64,000 nt of DNA, taken from positions 186,001 through 250,000 of the forward strand of contig JADIZV010000001.1 of assembly GCA_016704565.1 (NCBI GenBank), read 5' to 3'. The position numbers and the translations under genes were made by a program. The DNA is from Candidatus Phosphoribacter baldrii (GTDB taxonomy: Bacteria; Actinomycetota; Actinomycetes; Actinomycetales; Dermatophilaceae). The notes under the pieces are model-generated. The model ran no database searches. It saw only the letters and a list, made by a program, of their open reading frames with translations, and was not told the origin of the DNA. Below, piece by piece: positions 1 to 9,500 of this stretch. Numbering within the stretch: position 1 is the first letter of the stretch; the number at the start of each line of letters is the position of its first letter.

Positions 1-380
1 ACCGGCAACTGGCCCCGCACCACCAGCCGCCGGGCTCGCGCCACGTCCCCGGTGAAGTCCGGCACGGACATGCAGCCCTCCCGGCCCTTCTCGCGCCGAC
101 TGGCCGACTCGACGCTCGCGTTGCACAGGACGAACTCGCCGTGGCAGATCCGGGTTTTCGGGTGATCGGTCACATCGACCGAGAACACCCGCCAGGCCAC
201 CCCGACCTGTTGAGCGGCCAAGCCGACGCACCCCGGCGACACGGCTTGGGTGGCCAATAGATCGGCGGCCAACTGGACCACCTCAGCGGCCGCAGGGTCC
301 ACCGTTTCGCCCGGCGTGGCCAGGACAGGCGCCGGCGAGCGAACGACATCACGGACTCGGCCCTCGGGCAGCGAGGGCAT
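1..380 (-). CDS. def: Peptide deformylase, 3' part outside the window
   Basis: Removes the N-terminal formyl group from nascent proteins in the cytoplasm. Reading the minus strand from ATG at 380-378 gives an unbroken frame to the window edge (about 126 residues). Motif 1 (GCVGLAAQQ, matching the family GxGLAAxQ) lies near residues 51-59, and motif 2 (EGCMSVP, matching EGCLSVP with its metal-binding Cys) near residues 101-107. The third motif (HEXXH) should lie just beyond base 1 and cannot be seen. The start lies 11 nt after the stop of the ACT-domain gene, so the two are probably cotranscribed. Assignment is from motifs and is firm; only the C-terminal part is missing because of the window edge, not because the gene is broken. 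Confidence 0.87.
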   Translation of the reverse strand, partial: MPSLPEGRVRDVVRSPAPVLATPGETVDPAAAEVVQLAADLLATQAVSPGCVGLAAQQVGVAWRVFSVDVTDHPKTRICHGEFVLCNASVESASRREKGREGCMSVPDFTGDVARARRLVVRGQLP

Positions 381-391
381 GACGAACGGGC

Positions 392-925
392 TCACAGCAC
401 CTCGTCGTCCACGGGCTCGAAGGCCACCGTCACTCCGACCGCAGCGGCCGCTGCACGCAGATCCGCGGTCACCGCATCGGCATCCGCGCCGACTGGCAGT
501 TCGACCTCGGCCATGAGGACATACAGATCCGAGCCGAGCCGGGTGCCCAGGTCGACGATGTTCCCGCCGTGGGCGGCCAGCACCTGGGTGATCGACGCAA
601 CGATCCCAGGACGGTCGGCCCCATGGACCCGCAGCGTCCACGCCGCGCCGGGGGCGGGCGGCATACCGGACTCACGCAGCGCTCGCACATCGACGGTGAG
701 GGACCCGTCAGCCCCTACCGACGCCAACGCGGCCTCGACAGTCGCCACCGGCGCCGGAGTGCGCACGAGGACAACCATTGCGAAGTGACCCCGTAGCAGG
801 GTCATCGTCGAGTCCTCGAGGTTGCCGCCCAGTCCAGCGAGAGCCGCGGTGACGTCGGCAACGATCCCCGGCCGGTCGTCCCCGAGGACGGTCACCGCCA
901 GGACGGGCGTGGAGGGGTTGGTCAC
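392..925 (-). CDS. Two-ACT-domain protein, GcvR-like
   Basis: A 177-residue protein made of two ACT modules, each opening with the same signature: GDDRPGIVADVT near residues 15-26 and GADRPGIVASIT near residues 101-112. Each is followed by a GGN turn (GGNLEDS, GGNIVDL). ACT domains bind small ligands, typically amino acids. The two-domain, enzyme-free arrangement matches the glycine-cleavage regulator GcvR family, whose partner in enterobacteria is GcvA. No GcvA or gcv gene is visible here, so the ligand and partner are unknown and I give no symbol. It lies in the minus-strand housekeeping run just upstream of def (11 nt gap) and downstream of udgB. Confidence 0.78.
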   Translation of the reverse strand: MTNPSTPVLAVTVLGDDRPGIVADVTAALAGLGGNLEDSTMTLLRGHFAMVVLVRTPAPVATVEAALASVGADGSLTVDVRALRESGMPPAPGAAWTLRVHGADRPGIVASITQVLAAHGGNIVDLGTRLGSDLYVLMAEVELPVGADADAVTADLRAAAAAVGVTVAFEPVDDEVL

Positions 926-956
926 CGGGCTACCGTACCGGGCCCGCCGGCGACCC

Positions 957-1760
957 TCACCCCTCGGCGTCGGTCAACAAGGCCAGCGCCGCGTCGAGCA
1001 TCGGCTCGGTGAGGCGCCCGGTGAAGGTGTTCTGCTGGCTCACGTGGTAGCTCCCGACGAGTCGGACTCCCCGCCCGTCAGGCCTCGCGAGCCGGACAAC
1101 CTCACCATGGCCGAAGCGCGGCCTGCGGCCCGGCACCTCCCACCCGACCCTGCGGGCCGCCGACACGGTCGCGTTCCACGCCACCTCGCCCAGCGCGAGG
1201 ATCGCGTGGAGCGTCGGCGCGGCCAGCACGAGATCGCGGTCCAACCAGGGCGCGCAGGTCGCCCGCTCGTCGACGGACGGATGGTTGCCCGGCGGCGCGC
1301 ACCGAACGGCGGCGACGATCCGCAGGCCCGCGAGCGTCATGCCGTCGCCTGCGTGGGTACTCGAGGGTTGGCTCGCATAGCCGGCTCGGTGGAGGGCGGC
1401 ATACAGCCAGTCGCCGCTGCGGTCGCCCGTGAAGACGCGCCCGGTGCGGTTGGCCCCATGCGCGGCAGGTGCCAGCCCGACAACCAACACGCGCGGGGCG
1501 GGGTCACCGAACCCCGGCGCCGGACGACCCCAGTAGGCCTGCTCCGCATAGGCCGCGCGCTTGTCCCGAGCCACCTGCTCTCGCCAGCCGACCAGCCGTG
1601 GGCAGGCACGGCATACCGAGACCCGCGCGTCCAGGGTGTCGACGGTGCGGGCCGACGCCGCGAGGGTCACCACCTGCTCGGGTCCCCATGCCCGGGGGGT
1701 ATGCCGCGTCGCCGGGTCACCGGGCCAGCCGGTGCCCGGGGGCACGGGCGAGGCGAACAT
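957..1760 (-). CDS. udgB: Family-5 uracil-DNA glycosylase (UdgB type)
   Basis: Excises uracil and related deaminated bases from DNA. The 267-residue product carries the family-5 motif A, GLAPAAHGANRTG (residues 95-107), which lacks the catalytic Asp of family 4, and motif B, HVSQQNTFTG, near the C-terminus. Four Cys (50, 53, 154, 169) are placed to hold the [4Fe-4S] cluster known in families 4 and 5. The gene starts 6 nt after ppx on the same strand and is probably the tail of the eno-ftsB-DUF501-ppx operon. Distinction from family 4 (UdgA) rests on motif A. Confidence 0.83.
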   Translation of the reverse strand: MFASPVPPGTGWPGDPATRHTPRAWGPEQVVTLAASARTVDTLDARVSVCRACPRLVGWREQVARDKRAAYAEQAYWGRPAPGFGDPAPRVLVVGLAPAAHGANRTGRVFTGDRSGDWLYAALHRAGYASQPSSTHAGDGMTLAGLRIVAAVRCAPPGNHPSVDERATCAPWLDRDLVLAAPTLHAILALGEVAWNATVSAARRVGWEVPGRRPRFGHGEVVRLARPDGRGVRLVGSYHVSQQNTFTGRLTEPMLDAALALLTDAEG

Positions 1761-1766
1761 GCGCCG

Positions 1767-2729
1767 TCAGCGGCCGACGATGGACAGCGCGATGCCGTCG
1801 AGGATGTCGTGCTCGGAGGTGACCACGGGAAGCTCGTCGCCCAGGCCGGTGTGGCGCGCCACCCGTGCAACGACCCGCGACCACACGAGGGCGCCCGCTC
1901 CGATGACGTCGACCCGTCCCGGGTGCAGGTAGCCCTGGGCCGCCCGTTCCTGCCGTGGCATCGCGAGCAGTTCGGCGCAGGCCGCCTGGACCTGCGCGGG
2001 GGTGGCCTCGGACAGGTGAATCGCCACAGGGTCGTAGGCCGTCAGCCCCAGCAGGTGCGCGGTGATCGTCGTGACGCTCCCGGCGAGCCCGACGAGGGTG
2101 CGCACCGAGCCCAGGTCGACGACCTGGATGGCCCGGTCGATGGCGGCGTCGACGTCGTGGGTGGCCAGGCCGATCTCGTGTTCGGTCGGAGGGTCGCTGC
2201 GCAGGTGGCGTTCGGTCATCCGGACGCAGCCCATGTCGACCGAGGTGGCCGCCTGGACGGTGCGGGTTCCGCGGACGAACTCGGTCGACCCGCCGCCGAT
2301 GTCCACGACGAGGAACGGCCCGTCCATACCGGCCGCGACGAGGTCACCCGTCGCCCCGAGGAAGGACAGCCGAGCCTCCTCATTACCACTGATGACCTCG
2401 GGCGCGACGTCGAGGTCGCCGAACGCCTCGCGGACGCCGGCTACGAACTCGTCGGCGTTGGAGGCGTCGCGCGACGCCGACGTGGCGACGAACCGGATGC
2501 GCTGCACGGCATACTCGCGACACTGGGCCGCGTATTCGCGGGTCATCGCCAGGGTGCGGGCCAGCGCCTCGGGTGCGAGCACCCCGGTCTTGTCCACCCC
2601 GTGACCCAGCCGGACGATCTCCATCCGCCGCACGATGTCGGTGACGCGCCCCGACTCCGGTTCGATATCGGCGATGAGCAGCCGCAGGGAGTTGGTGCCG
2701 CAGTCGATTGCCCCAACCCTGGTCGTCAT
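1767..2729 (-). CDS. ppx: Exopolyphosphatase, Ppx/GppA family
   Basis: Hydrolyses terminal phosphates from inorganic polyphosphate (or pppGpp). The 320-residue protein has the sugar-kinase/Hsp70-fold phosphate loops DCGTNSLRLL (residues 9-18) and VVDIGGGSTEF (near residues 142-152). It is short for the family: E. coli Ppx and GppA have about 500 residues and carry a C-terminal HD-like region that is absent here, as is usual for actinobacterial Ppx. The ATG overlaps the DUF501 stop by 4 nt (ATGA), implying translational coupling. The enzyme could prefer pppGpp; the sequence does not decide this. Confidence 0.9.
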   Translation of the reverse strand: MTTRVGAIDCGTNSLRLLIADIEPESGRVTDIVRRMEIVRLGHGVDKTGVLAPEALARTLAMTREYAAQCREYAVQRIRFVATSASRDASNADEFVAGVREAFGDLDVAPEVISGNEEARLSFLGATGDLVAAGMDGPFLVVDIGGGSTEFVRGTRTVQAATSVDMGCVRMTERHLRSDPPTEHEIGLATHDVDAAIDRAIQVVDLGSVRTLVGLAGSVTTITAHLLGLTAYDPVAIHLSEATPAQVQAACAELLAMPRQERAAQGYLHPGRVDVIGAGALVWSRVVARVARHTGLGDELPVVTSEHDILDGIALSIVGR

Positions 2730-3364
2730 GACCCGATTATCCCACCCTCAGCAGGAGCGCTACTCAGTGGGCCGACGCAAGGCCCGGCCTCCCACCAGTG
2801 CGGCAGCCTGGCAAGCGCCTCGTCGCCGAACGGGTTGATCCCGGGGCCCGCGGCGAGCGCGTGGGCGATGAGCACGTGCAGGCATTTGACCCGATCGGGC
2901 ATCCCCCCGGCGGAGATCCCGTCGATCTCGGGAACGTCACCTTGGGCGAGGGCGGCTCGGTCGGCGAGATATGCCGTGTGCGCCCGCAGGTAGGCCGCGG
3001 CCAGGTCGGCGTCGGTCGCCAACCGGGCCTGCATCTCGCGCATCACCCCCTGGGTCTCAAGGGTGCTGACGGCGGAGGTGAGCCGGGGGCAGGTGGCGTA
3101 GTAGGTCGTCGGGAAGGGGGTCCCGTCAGGCAGCCGAGGGGCCGTCCGCACGACGTCAGGCAGACCACACGGGCAACGGTGCGCGACGCCGGCCATTCCT
3201 CGGGGCACCCGACCCAGCTGGCGCCCGATGGCCCGGAGGTCGGCCTCGATGCCGGCCTCAATGCCGGCCTCGATGCCGGACTCCAGGTCGACACCGGTTT
3301 CAGCACCAGGGTCCGCTCCGGGGTCGGCACCGAGAACAGCGCCCAGATCAGCGTCGTCGGTCAC
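2726..3364 (-). CDS. DUF501 family protein
   Basis: A 212-residue member of DUF501, a family of unknown biochemical function that in actinobacteria sits between ftsB and ppx. The conserved part starts near LGRVPRG and includes a Cys-rich patch (HRCPCGLPDVV, TYYATCP) and the segment INPFGDEALA. I choose GTG at 3364 because it overlaps the ftsB stop as GTGA, as at other junctions in this window. The open frame itself extends further upstream, but there it runs antiparallel through ftsB in another frame. The first 50 or so residues are low-complexity, including three tandem GIEA units, and may be a flexible tail. A later start just before LRAIGRQL would remove them. Confidence 0.82.
   Translation of the reverse strand: MTDDADLGAVLGADPGADPGAETGVDLESGIEAGIEAGIEADLRAIGRQLGRVPRGMAGVAHRCPCGLPDVVRTAPRLPDGTPFPTTYYATCPRLTSAVSTLETQGVMREMQARLATDADLAAAYLRAHTAYLADRAALAQGDVPEIDGISAGGMPDRVKCLHVLIAHALAAGPGINPFGDEALARLPHWWEAGPCVGPLSSAPAEGGIIGS
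3240..3281 (-). repeat. Tandem 12-bp repeat coding for GIEA units
   Basis: Three near-identical 12-bp units (GCCGGCCTCGAT on the + strand, one with a single change) within the N-terminal part of the DUF501 gene. They code for GIEA three times on the minus strand. The in-frame unit length means copy-number change would not break the reading frame. Confidence 0.85.
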
Positions 3365-3912
3365 GGGGCCGTCGTCGGGGCCGGAACCGGCACCATCCCC
3401 GCCGTGGGACGGTCGGCCAGCTGGACCGACTGCCAGATCTGGCCGTACCAGGGAGCGTCCCCGTTGGCCTTGGGCGCCGCCACCGCTGCCCCCCAGACGG
3501 CCGGCCGGGGCGCCTCCTGCGGATCGATGACCGTGTAGGACCGGTCGCCCACCCGGACGAACTTGAGTCGCTCCCGAGCCTGTTGCTCGACGTAGGCCGG
3601 GTCGGTCCACCGTTCCTGTTCGGCCTGCAGCGAGGCGACCTGGACCTGTTGAGCGGCGACCTTGACCTGCAGTGCGTCGATCTCGGCCCGCTGTCGCGCC
3701 AGCGAGCGCGCCGTCGGGACGAGTGTGACCAGCAGGACGACGGCGATGGCTCCGAGCACGGCCCAGCGCAACCACACCGGTCGGCGCCGCTGGTCGTCCG
3801 GCACCACCTCGCGGGTCCGGGGTGCGGGGGCAGGACGGCTTGCCCCGGGACGGCGGCCGGTCTTGGCCGCCATCCCGGGGCGCACGCTCGCGCGTCGGGC
3901 GGAGGTCGTCAT
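3361..3912 (-). CDS. ftsB: Septum formation initiator, FtsB/DivIC family
   Basis: A bitopic divisome protein that works with FtsL and FtsQ. In its 183 residues: a basic, Pro/Ala-rich cytoplasmic head (1-46), one membrane helix (about 47-66), a coiled coil with heptad Leu/Val/Gln (about 70-105), then the DivIC signature YVEQQARERLKFVRVGD. The C-terminal tail is Pro/Ala-rich. The position right after enolase is the classical location (eno-ftsB). The stop codon overlaps the GTG of the DUF501 gene by 4 nt. It could equally be called DivIC. Confidence 0.88.
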   Translation of the reverse strand: MTTSARRASVRPGMAAKTGRRPGASRPAPAPRTREVVPDDQRRRPVWLRWAVLGAIAVVLLVTLVPTARSLARQRAEIDALQVKVAAQQVQVASLQAEQERWTDPAYVEQQARERLKFVRVGDRSYTVIDPQEAPRPAVWGAAVAAPKANGDAPWYGQIWQSVQLADRPTAGMVPVPAPTTAP

Positions 3913-3954
3913 GCCCGGGTCGTCCCCATCGCCCCAGTCTGACGGGTCAGGGCG

Positions 3955-5241
3955 TCAGGCCTTGGCAGCGAAACGCGGGAAGGCGCCGGCACCGGCATAC
4001 ACGGCGGCGTCGTCGAGCTCCTCCTCGATGCGCAGCAGCTGGTTGTACTTGGCGACCCGCTCGGACCGGGCCGGGGCGCCGGTCTTGATCTGACCGCAGT
4101 TGGTCGCGACGGCCAGATCGGCGATCGTCGTGTCCTCGGTCTCGCCGGAGCGGTGGCTCATCATGCAGCGGTAGCCGTTGCGGTGGGCCAGGTCGACCGC
4201 GTCGAGGGTCTCGGTCAGCGAGCCGATCTGGTTGACCTTGACGAGCAGGGCGTTGGCGGTGGCCGTGTCGATGCCACGCTGCAACCGCTCGGGGTTGGTG
4301 ACGAACAGGTCGTCGCCGACGAGCTGGACCTTGGCGCCGAGGGCGTCGGTGATGGCCTTCCAGCCGTCCCAGTCCTCTTCGCTCATCGGGTCCTCGATGG
4401 ACACCAAGGGGTATGCCGCGACGAGCTCGGCGTAGTAGGCGGTCATCTCGGCGGCGGACTTCGCGGCCCCTTCGAACTGGTAGGCCCCGTCCTTGTAGAA
4501 CTCGGTGGCGGCGACGTCCAGCGCCAGGGCGATGTCCTTGCCCGGGGTGTAGCCGGCCTTCTGGATCGCCTCCATGATGACGTCGAGCGCGGCCCGGTTG
4601 CTCTCGAGGTTGGGGGCGAAGCCACCCTCGTCACCCAGGCCGGTGGACAGGCCGCGGTCGTGGAGGACCTTCTTGAGCATGTGGTAGACCTCGGCCCCCC
4701 AACGCAGCGCCTCCTTGAAGGACGGGGCACCGATCGGGGCGATCATGAACTCCTGGATGTCGACGTTGGTGTCCGCGTGGGAGCCGCCGTTGAGGATGTT
4801 CATCATGGGGACGGGCAGGATGTGCGCGTTGGGGCCGCCGACGTAGCGGAACAACGGCAGGTTGGCCGAGTCGGCCGCGGCCCGGGCGACCGCGAGCGAG
4901 ACGCCGAGGATGGCGTTGGCGCCGAGGTTCTCCTTGTTCTTGGAGCCGTCCATCGAGAGCATCTCGGCGTCGATGAGCCGCTGCTCGCTGGCGTCGAAGC
5001 CCATGATCTTGGGGTTGATCTCGTCCAGGACCGCGTCGACGGCCTTCTCGACACCCTTGCCCAGGTAGCGCTTCTTGTCGCCGTCGCGCTTCTCATAGGC
5101 CTCGAAGGCACCCGTGGACGCGCCCGAGGGGACGGCCGCCCGGGCCACGGTGCCGTCGTCGAGGAGCACCTCGACCTCGACGGTCGGGTTGCCACGCGAG
5201 TCGAGGATCTCGCGGGCGCCTACTGCTTCGATGCTGGCCAC
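3955..5241 (-). CDS. eno: Enolase
   Basis: Converts 2-phosphoglycerate to phosphoenolpyruvate in glycolysis. The start is GTG at 5241, giving 428 residues, the family norm; a perfect GGAGG (complement of 5249-5253) lies 7 nt upstream. An in-frame start further upstream (5319) would add about 26 residues with no family match. Visible signatures: AREILDSRGNPTVEV at the N-terminus, GGSHADTNVDIQEFM, LGDEGGFAP, IEDPMSEEDWDGW, the catalytic-loop segment VGDDLFVTN and SHRSGETEDTTIADLAV. It heads the eno-ftsB-DUF501-ppx-udgB run. Confidence 0.97.
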   Translation of the reverse strand: MASIEAVGAREILDSRGNPTVEVEVLLDDGTVARAAVPSGASTGAFEAYEKRDGDKKRYLGKGVEKAVDAVLDEINPKIMGFDASEQRLIDAEMLSMDGSKNKENLGANAILGVSLAVARAAADSANLPLFRYVGGPNAHILPVPMMNILNGGSHADTNVDIQEFMIAPIGAPSFKEALRWGAEVYHMLKKVLHDRGLSTGLGDEGGFAPNLESNRAALDVIMEAIQKAGYTPGKDIALALDVAATEFYKDGAYQFEGAAKSAAEMTAYYAELVAAYPLVSIEDPMSEEDWDGWKAITDALGAKVQLVGDDLFVTNPERLQRGIDTATANALLVKVNQIGSLTETLDAVDLAHRNGYRCMMSHRSGETEDTTIADLAVATNCGQIKTGAPARSERVAKYNQLLRIEEELDDAAVYAGAGAFPRFAAKA

Positions 5242-5337
5242 TTCGGTGCCTCCAGGACATGAGGGAACGGGGGGTTTCGGGTCGGTCAGGTCCTGGCGCG
5301 CCGCGCTGCGCAGCCGCACCCAGCCGTCCCACCCACC

Positions 5338-6006
5338 CTATCCCGCAGCGTCGCTCAGCGACTTGAGCGTGGCGCGAAGCACGGAGTCGGGATCGTCACG
5401 TTGCCGGACCACCTCGGCGACGAGCGCGAGCAGTCGCGCCCCGACAGTCTCGCCCGTCGCCGCCGCGTCGACGAGGTCACCGCGCCCGGCCCGATCGAGA
5501 CGGGCGACCATCTGGGCGGCCCGAGCGAGGGGCGGCATACCGGCCGGTATGCCGTGCAGCGGGCCGGTGCCCGCCTCCCCTCCCGCCGCGTCGCCGTTCC
5601 CTGCAGCGGCCTTCGCCGCCTTCTCGGCGGCCTTGATGACCGACCAGTTGGCGGCGACCGCCTCGGGGGTCTCGGCCACCACGTCACCGAAGACGTGCGG
5701 GTGACGGCGCCGGAGCTTGGCGGCGATCCCGGCGGCGACGTCGTCGATGTCGAACGGCGCGTCGGGGTCCTCCTGGGCGACCCGGGCGTGGAAGACGACC
5801 TGCAGCAGCACATCGCCGAGCTCCTCGGCCATGTGGGAGCGGTCGCCGGACTCGATCGCCTCAACCGCCTCGTAGGTCTCCTCGACCAGATACGGCAGCA
5901 GCGACTGGTGGGTCTGCTCGGCGTCCCACGGACAGCCGCCGGGCGACCGCAGCCGATCCATGACGGCCACGAGGTCAAGCAGCGCCGACCCCGCCGGCTC
6001 GGTCAC
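5338..6006 (-). CDS. mazG: MazG nucleoside triphosphate pyrophosphohydrolase
   Basis: Hydrolyses (d)NTPs to monophosphates, clearing non-canonical nucleotides. The first MazG domain is clear: LRSPGGCPWDAEQTHQSLLPYLVEE with metal-binding EE..E and EELGDVLLQVVFH (EExxE and ExxD pattern). The C-terminal half is degenerate: an Ala-rich linker (KAAEKAAKAAAGNGDAAGGEA) replaces part of the usual second domain, and a 22-bp perfect palindrome of the genome's repeated octamer codes for HGIPAGMPP. GTG at 6006 gives 222 residues and begins 10 nt after the lipoprotein stop. No strong ribosome site is visible, so the start is uncertain; 6075 would overlap the lipoprotein gene. Confidence 0.9.
   Translation of the reverse strand: MTEPAGSALLDLVAVMDRLRSPGGCPWDAEQTHQSLLPYLVEETYEAVEAIESGDRSHMAEELGDVLLQVVFHARVAQEDPDAPFDIDDVAAGIAAKLRRRHPHVFGDVVAETPEAVAANWSVIKAAEKAAKAAAGNGDAAGGEAGTGPLHGIPAGMPPLARAAQMVARLDRAGRGDLVDAAATGETVGARLLALVAEVVRQRDDPDSVLRATLKSLSDAAG
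5533..5554. repeat. 22-bp perfect palindrome of the repeated octamer, inside mazG
   Basis: The 11-base arm CGGCATACCGG is followed immediately by its exact reverse complement, so two copies of the dispersed octamer meet head to head. It lies in the mazG coding sequence and on the minus strand reads His-Gly-Ile-Pro-Ala-Gly-Met-Pro with the very rare Ile codon ATA. Confidence 0.95.
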
Positions 6007-6016
6007 GACCGACCGA

Positions 6017-6550
6017 TCACTTGTCGGCGGCGGCTTTGGGGGTCCGGACGATCCAGTCGGGGTTGCCCGCGCCAAGGAAGCCGGTCGACCTGTCCAACGT
6101 TCCGTAGCGCGGGTCGACCGCGATCGAGGCCGCCTTGACCTTGTCGAGGACGGCCGCCCTGCCCTCCTCGTCGAGCGCGGGATAGGCCACGCTGGTCTGG
6201 ATCGCGGCGACCGTCGTCGGAGTGGGGTTGGGGATCCTGGTCATGAACGAGTTGTACGGGTTGTCCGGCCCCCACAAGCCACGGCTCGTCGCCTCTGCGA
6301 GGACGAAGGGATGGACCATGAGCAGGTTGACCACCTGCGCCTCGCTCACCGTTTGGCCGCTGACGCTGATCGCCTCGTTGATCTGCGCTGTGGTCTCGAC
6401 GATCTGCGCCGGGGTGTAGACCTGGCTATCGACGACGAGAGCCGTGCCGGGGCGTCCAGCGGCGCCGCACCCGCTGAGCAGGGCGGCGACGAGCAGCCCG
6501 ATCAGGGCTGCCGGGAGCGATCCGAGACGTCGCGGGGTCCGCGGGCTCAT
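6017..6550 (-). CDS. SurA-N-like lipoprotein
   Basis: A 177-residue predicted lipoprotein. It has a basic start, a hydrophobic h-region (about residues 11-26) and the lipobox LLSGC with Cys28 as the acylated residue. The mature part begins with VVDSQVYTPAQIVETTAQINEAI, which resembles the N-terminal chaperone helix region of SurA/PrsA-type foldases, but no PPIase domain follows. It is probably an extracytoplasmic folding or envelope factor; the role is inferred only. The ATG overlaps the mfd stop by 4 nt and mazG starts 10 nt downstream, so mfd, this gene and mazG form one transcription unit. Confidence 0.72.
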   Translation of the reverse strand: MSPRTPRRLGSLPAALIGLLVAALLSGCGAAGRPGTALVVDSQVYTPAQIVETTAQINEAISVSGQTVSEAQVVNLLMVHPFVLAEATSRGLWGPDNPYNSFMTRIPNPTPTTVAAIQTSVAYPALDEEGRAAVLDKVKAASIAVDPRYGTLDRSTGFLGAGNPDWIVRTPKAAADK

Positions 6551-9500
6551 GGGCGCAGGTCCTTTCCGTTCGTGGCGACGCGGGCGGCGTCCCCGACATT
6601 GTCCACCAAGACCGCGCGGATCATGTCGGCGGCCCAGCGCAGCACCGCAGTGTCCCGCACCGGCTGCCCTCCGACCCTCGCGGTCATCGGCCGGGGGACG
6701 AGGATGTGGCTGAGCTGGTCCTTGACGATCGACCCGGGATAGAGCCGCTGCAGCCGCAGCCGGCGGCTGTCGGGCATCGCCTCGGGCGGCACGGGACCGA
6801 ACCGCACGAACGCGCCTTGTGCGGAGATGTCCGAGAGCCCGGCCTGGCGGGCGACGGTGCGCAGCCGCGCGACCTCGATGAGGTTGGTGACCGGCTCGGG
6901 CGGCATACCGTAGCGGTCCCGCAGCTCTTCCTCGATGGCGGCGACGCCCGCTTCGTCCTGGACGGACGCGAGCTTCTGGTAGGCCTCCAGCCGCAGCCGT
7001 TCCCCCGGCACGTAGTCGTGCGGCAGGTGGGCGTCGACGGGGAGCTCGATCTTCACCTCCGCGGGTGGGGCCGCCGCCTCGCCCTTGTATGCCGCGACCG
7101 CCTCGCCGACCAGCCGTACGTAGAGGTCGAAGCCGACCCCCTCGATGTGCCCGGACTGCTCGCCGCCGAGCAGGTTGCCGGCGCCGCGGATCTCCAGGTC
7201 CTTCATCGCGACCTGCATGCCGGCGCCGAGCTCGGTGTGGCTGGCGATCGTCGCGAGCCGGTCGTGGGCGGTCTCGGTGAGCGGCTTCTCCGGCGGGAAG
7301 AGGAAGTAGGCGTAGGCCCGCTCGCGGGCCCGGCCGACCCTCCCGCGCAGCTGGTGCAGCTGCGACAGGCCGAGCAGGTCGGCGCGCTCGACGATGAGGG
7401 TGTTGGCGTTGGAGATGTCCAGGCCCGTCTCGACGATCGTCGTGCAGACGAGCACGTCGAATCGCTTCTCCCAGAAGTCGACGACGACCTGCTCCAGCCG
7501 CCCCTCGCCCATCTTGCCGTGGGCCGTCGCGATCCGGGCCTCGGGGACGAGCTCGCGCAGCCGGGCCGCGGCCTTCTCGATGGTCTGCACCTTGTTGTGG
7601 ACGTAGAACACCTGGCCCTCGCGCAACAGCTCGCGCCGGACCGCCGCGGTGATCTGCTTCTCGTCGTAGGCGCCCACGAACGTGAGGACCGGGTGCCGCT
7701 CCTCGGGAGGCGTTGCCAGAGTGGACATTTCCCGTATGCCGGTCACGGCCATCTCGAGGGTCCGCGGGATCGGGGTGGCCGACATCGCCAACACGTCGAC
7801 GGCGGTTCGGAAGGTCTTGAGCTTCTCCTTGTGCTCGACCCCGAAGCGCTGTTCCTCATCGACGACAACCAGCCCGAGGTCCCTGAACCGGATCGTGTCG
7901 GTGAGCAAACGGTGAGTGCCGATGACGACGTCGACACTTCCGTCGGCCAGACCGTCGACGACGCGGGCGGCCTCGGTGTCGGACTGGAAACGGCTCAGCG
8001 CCTTGACCGTCACGGGGAACTGGGCGTAGCGGTCGGTGAAGGTCTGCAGGTGTTGCTGCACGAGCAGCGTCGTCGGGACGAGCACCGCGACCTGTTTGCC
8101 GTCCTGCACCGCCTTGAACGCGGCCCGCACGGCGATCTCGGTCTTGCCATAGCCGACGTCGCCGCAGATCAGCCGGTCCATGGGAACCTCGCGCTCCATG
8201 TCGGCCTTGACCTCGTCGATGCTGGAGAGCTGATCGGGCGTCTCGACGTAGGCGAAGGCGTCCTCGAGCTCGCGCTGCCAGGGGGTGTCGGGCGCGAAGG
8301 CATGGCCCGTGGTCGACATCCGCACCGAGTAGAGCCGGATGAGGTCAGCGGCGATCTCCTTGACATGCCGCCGGGCCCGGGCCTTGGTCTGCGCCCAGTC
8401 CGAGCCGCCGAGCCGGTGCAGCGTCGGGGCCTCGCCACCGACGTACTTGGTCACCTGGTCCAACTGGTCGGTCGGCACGTAGAGCCGGTCGGCCGGCTGC
8501 CCCCGCTTGCTCGCCGCATACTCCAGCACGAGGTATTCGCGGGTCGCGCCACCGACGGTCCGGGCGGTCATCTCGACGAACCGACCGACGCCGTGCTGCT
8601 CGTGGACGACGAAGTCACCCGGCCGCAGCGAGAGGGGGTCGACCTGCGCGCGCCGGCGGGACGGCATACGGCGCATGTCCTTGGTGGAGCCGGGAGTTCC
8701 CGCGGTGCCCGTGAGGTCGGTCTCGGTGACGACCGCGACCTTGGTCTGCGGATCGAGGAAGCCCCGCCCGAGCGCGCCCGTCGTGACGAGGACCAGCCCC
8801 GCCTCGGGGGCACCGGTGCCGTCGGACAGCCGAGCCGGTATGCCGTGTCCCGTGAGCACCTCGTGGACCCGCCGGGCCAGGCCGGGCCCCTCGGTGACGG
8901 CGAGCACGGTCCACCCGTCGCTGACCCAGCCGCGCAGGTCGGCGACCGCCCGATCGGTGTCGCCCCGATAGCTCTCGGTCTCATGCAGACCCAGGTCGAG
9001 CGTCACGCCCGAGTCCTCGTCGACGACGTCGGTGGCGAACGACGTGAAGGTCCACCACGGCATACCGGCGTCGCGGGCCTGGGCGCGCAGGTCGGCGACG
9101 CTGCGATAGGACCCGGTCCCGAGGATCGCGCGCAGGTCGACCGGTGCCGGGCCACCTGAGGTGACGGCACTGGAGGCGGCCGCGTTGGACCAGCTCGCTT
9201 CGAGGAACTCCTCGCTGGTGGCCACCAGGTCGTGGGCGCGCAACCGGATCCGCTCGGGGTCGTGGGCGATGACCATCGATCCCGGGGGGAGGACGTCCAG
9301 GAGGGTCTGCATCCGGTCGACGAGGACCGGCAGCAGCGACTCCATCCCCTCGACGACGATGCCCTCGGCGACCTTCTCCAACAGGTCGGCGACGCCGGGC
9401 AGCTGCGGGATCAGGGCGCGGGCGCGCTCGCGGACCGCCTCGGTGAGCAGCAGCTCGCGGCACGGCGGCGCCCACAGCCCCCCGTTGGCCACCTCGAGGC

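Noticed and set aside
822..2993. Very long plus-strand open frame over udgB and ppx
   Set aside because: Antisense of two well-supported minus-strand genes; Arg/Pro/His-rich shadow translation, no family match, a known artefact of high GC.
6706..9159. 817-residue plus-strand open frame inside mfd
   Set aside because: Pure shadow of mfd with no ribosome site or domain.
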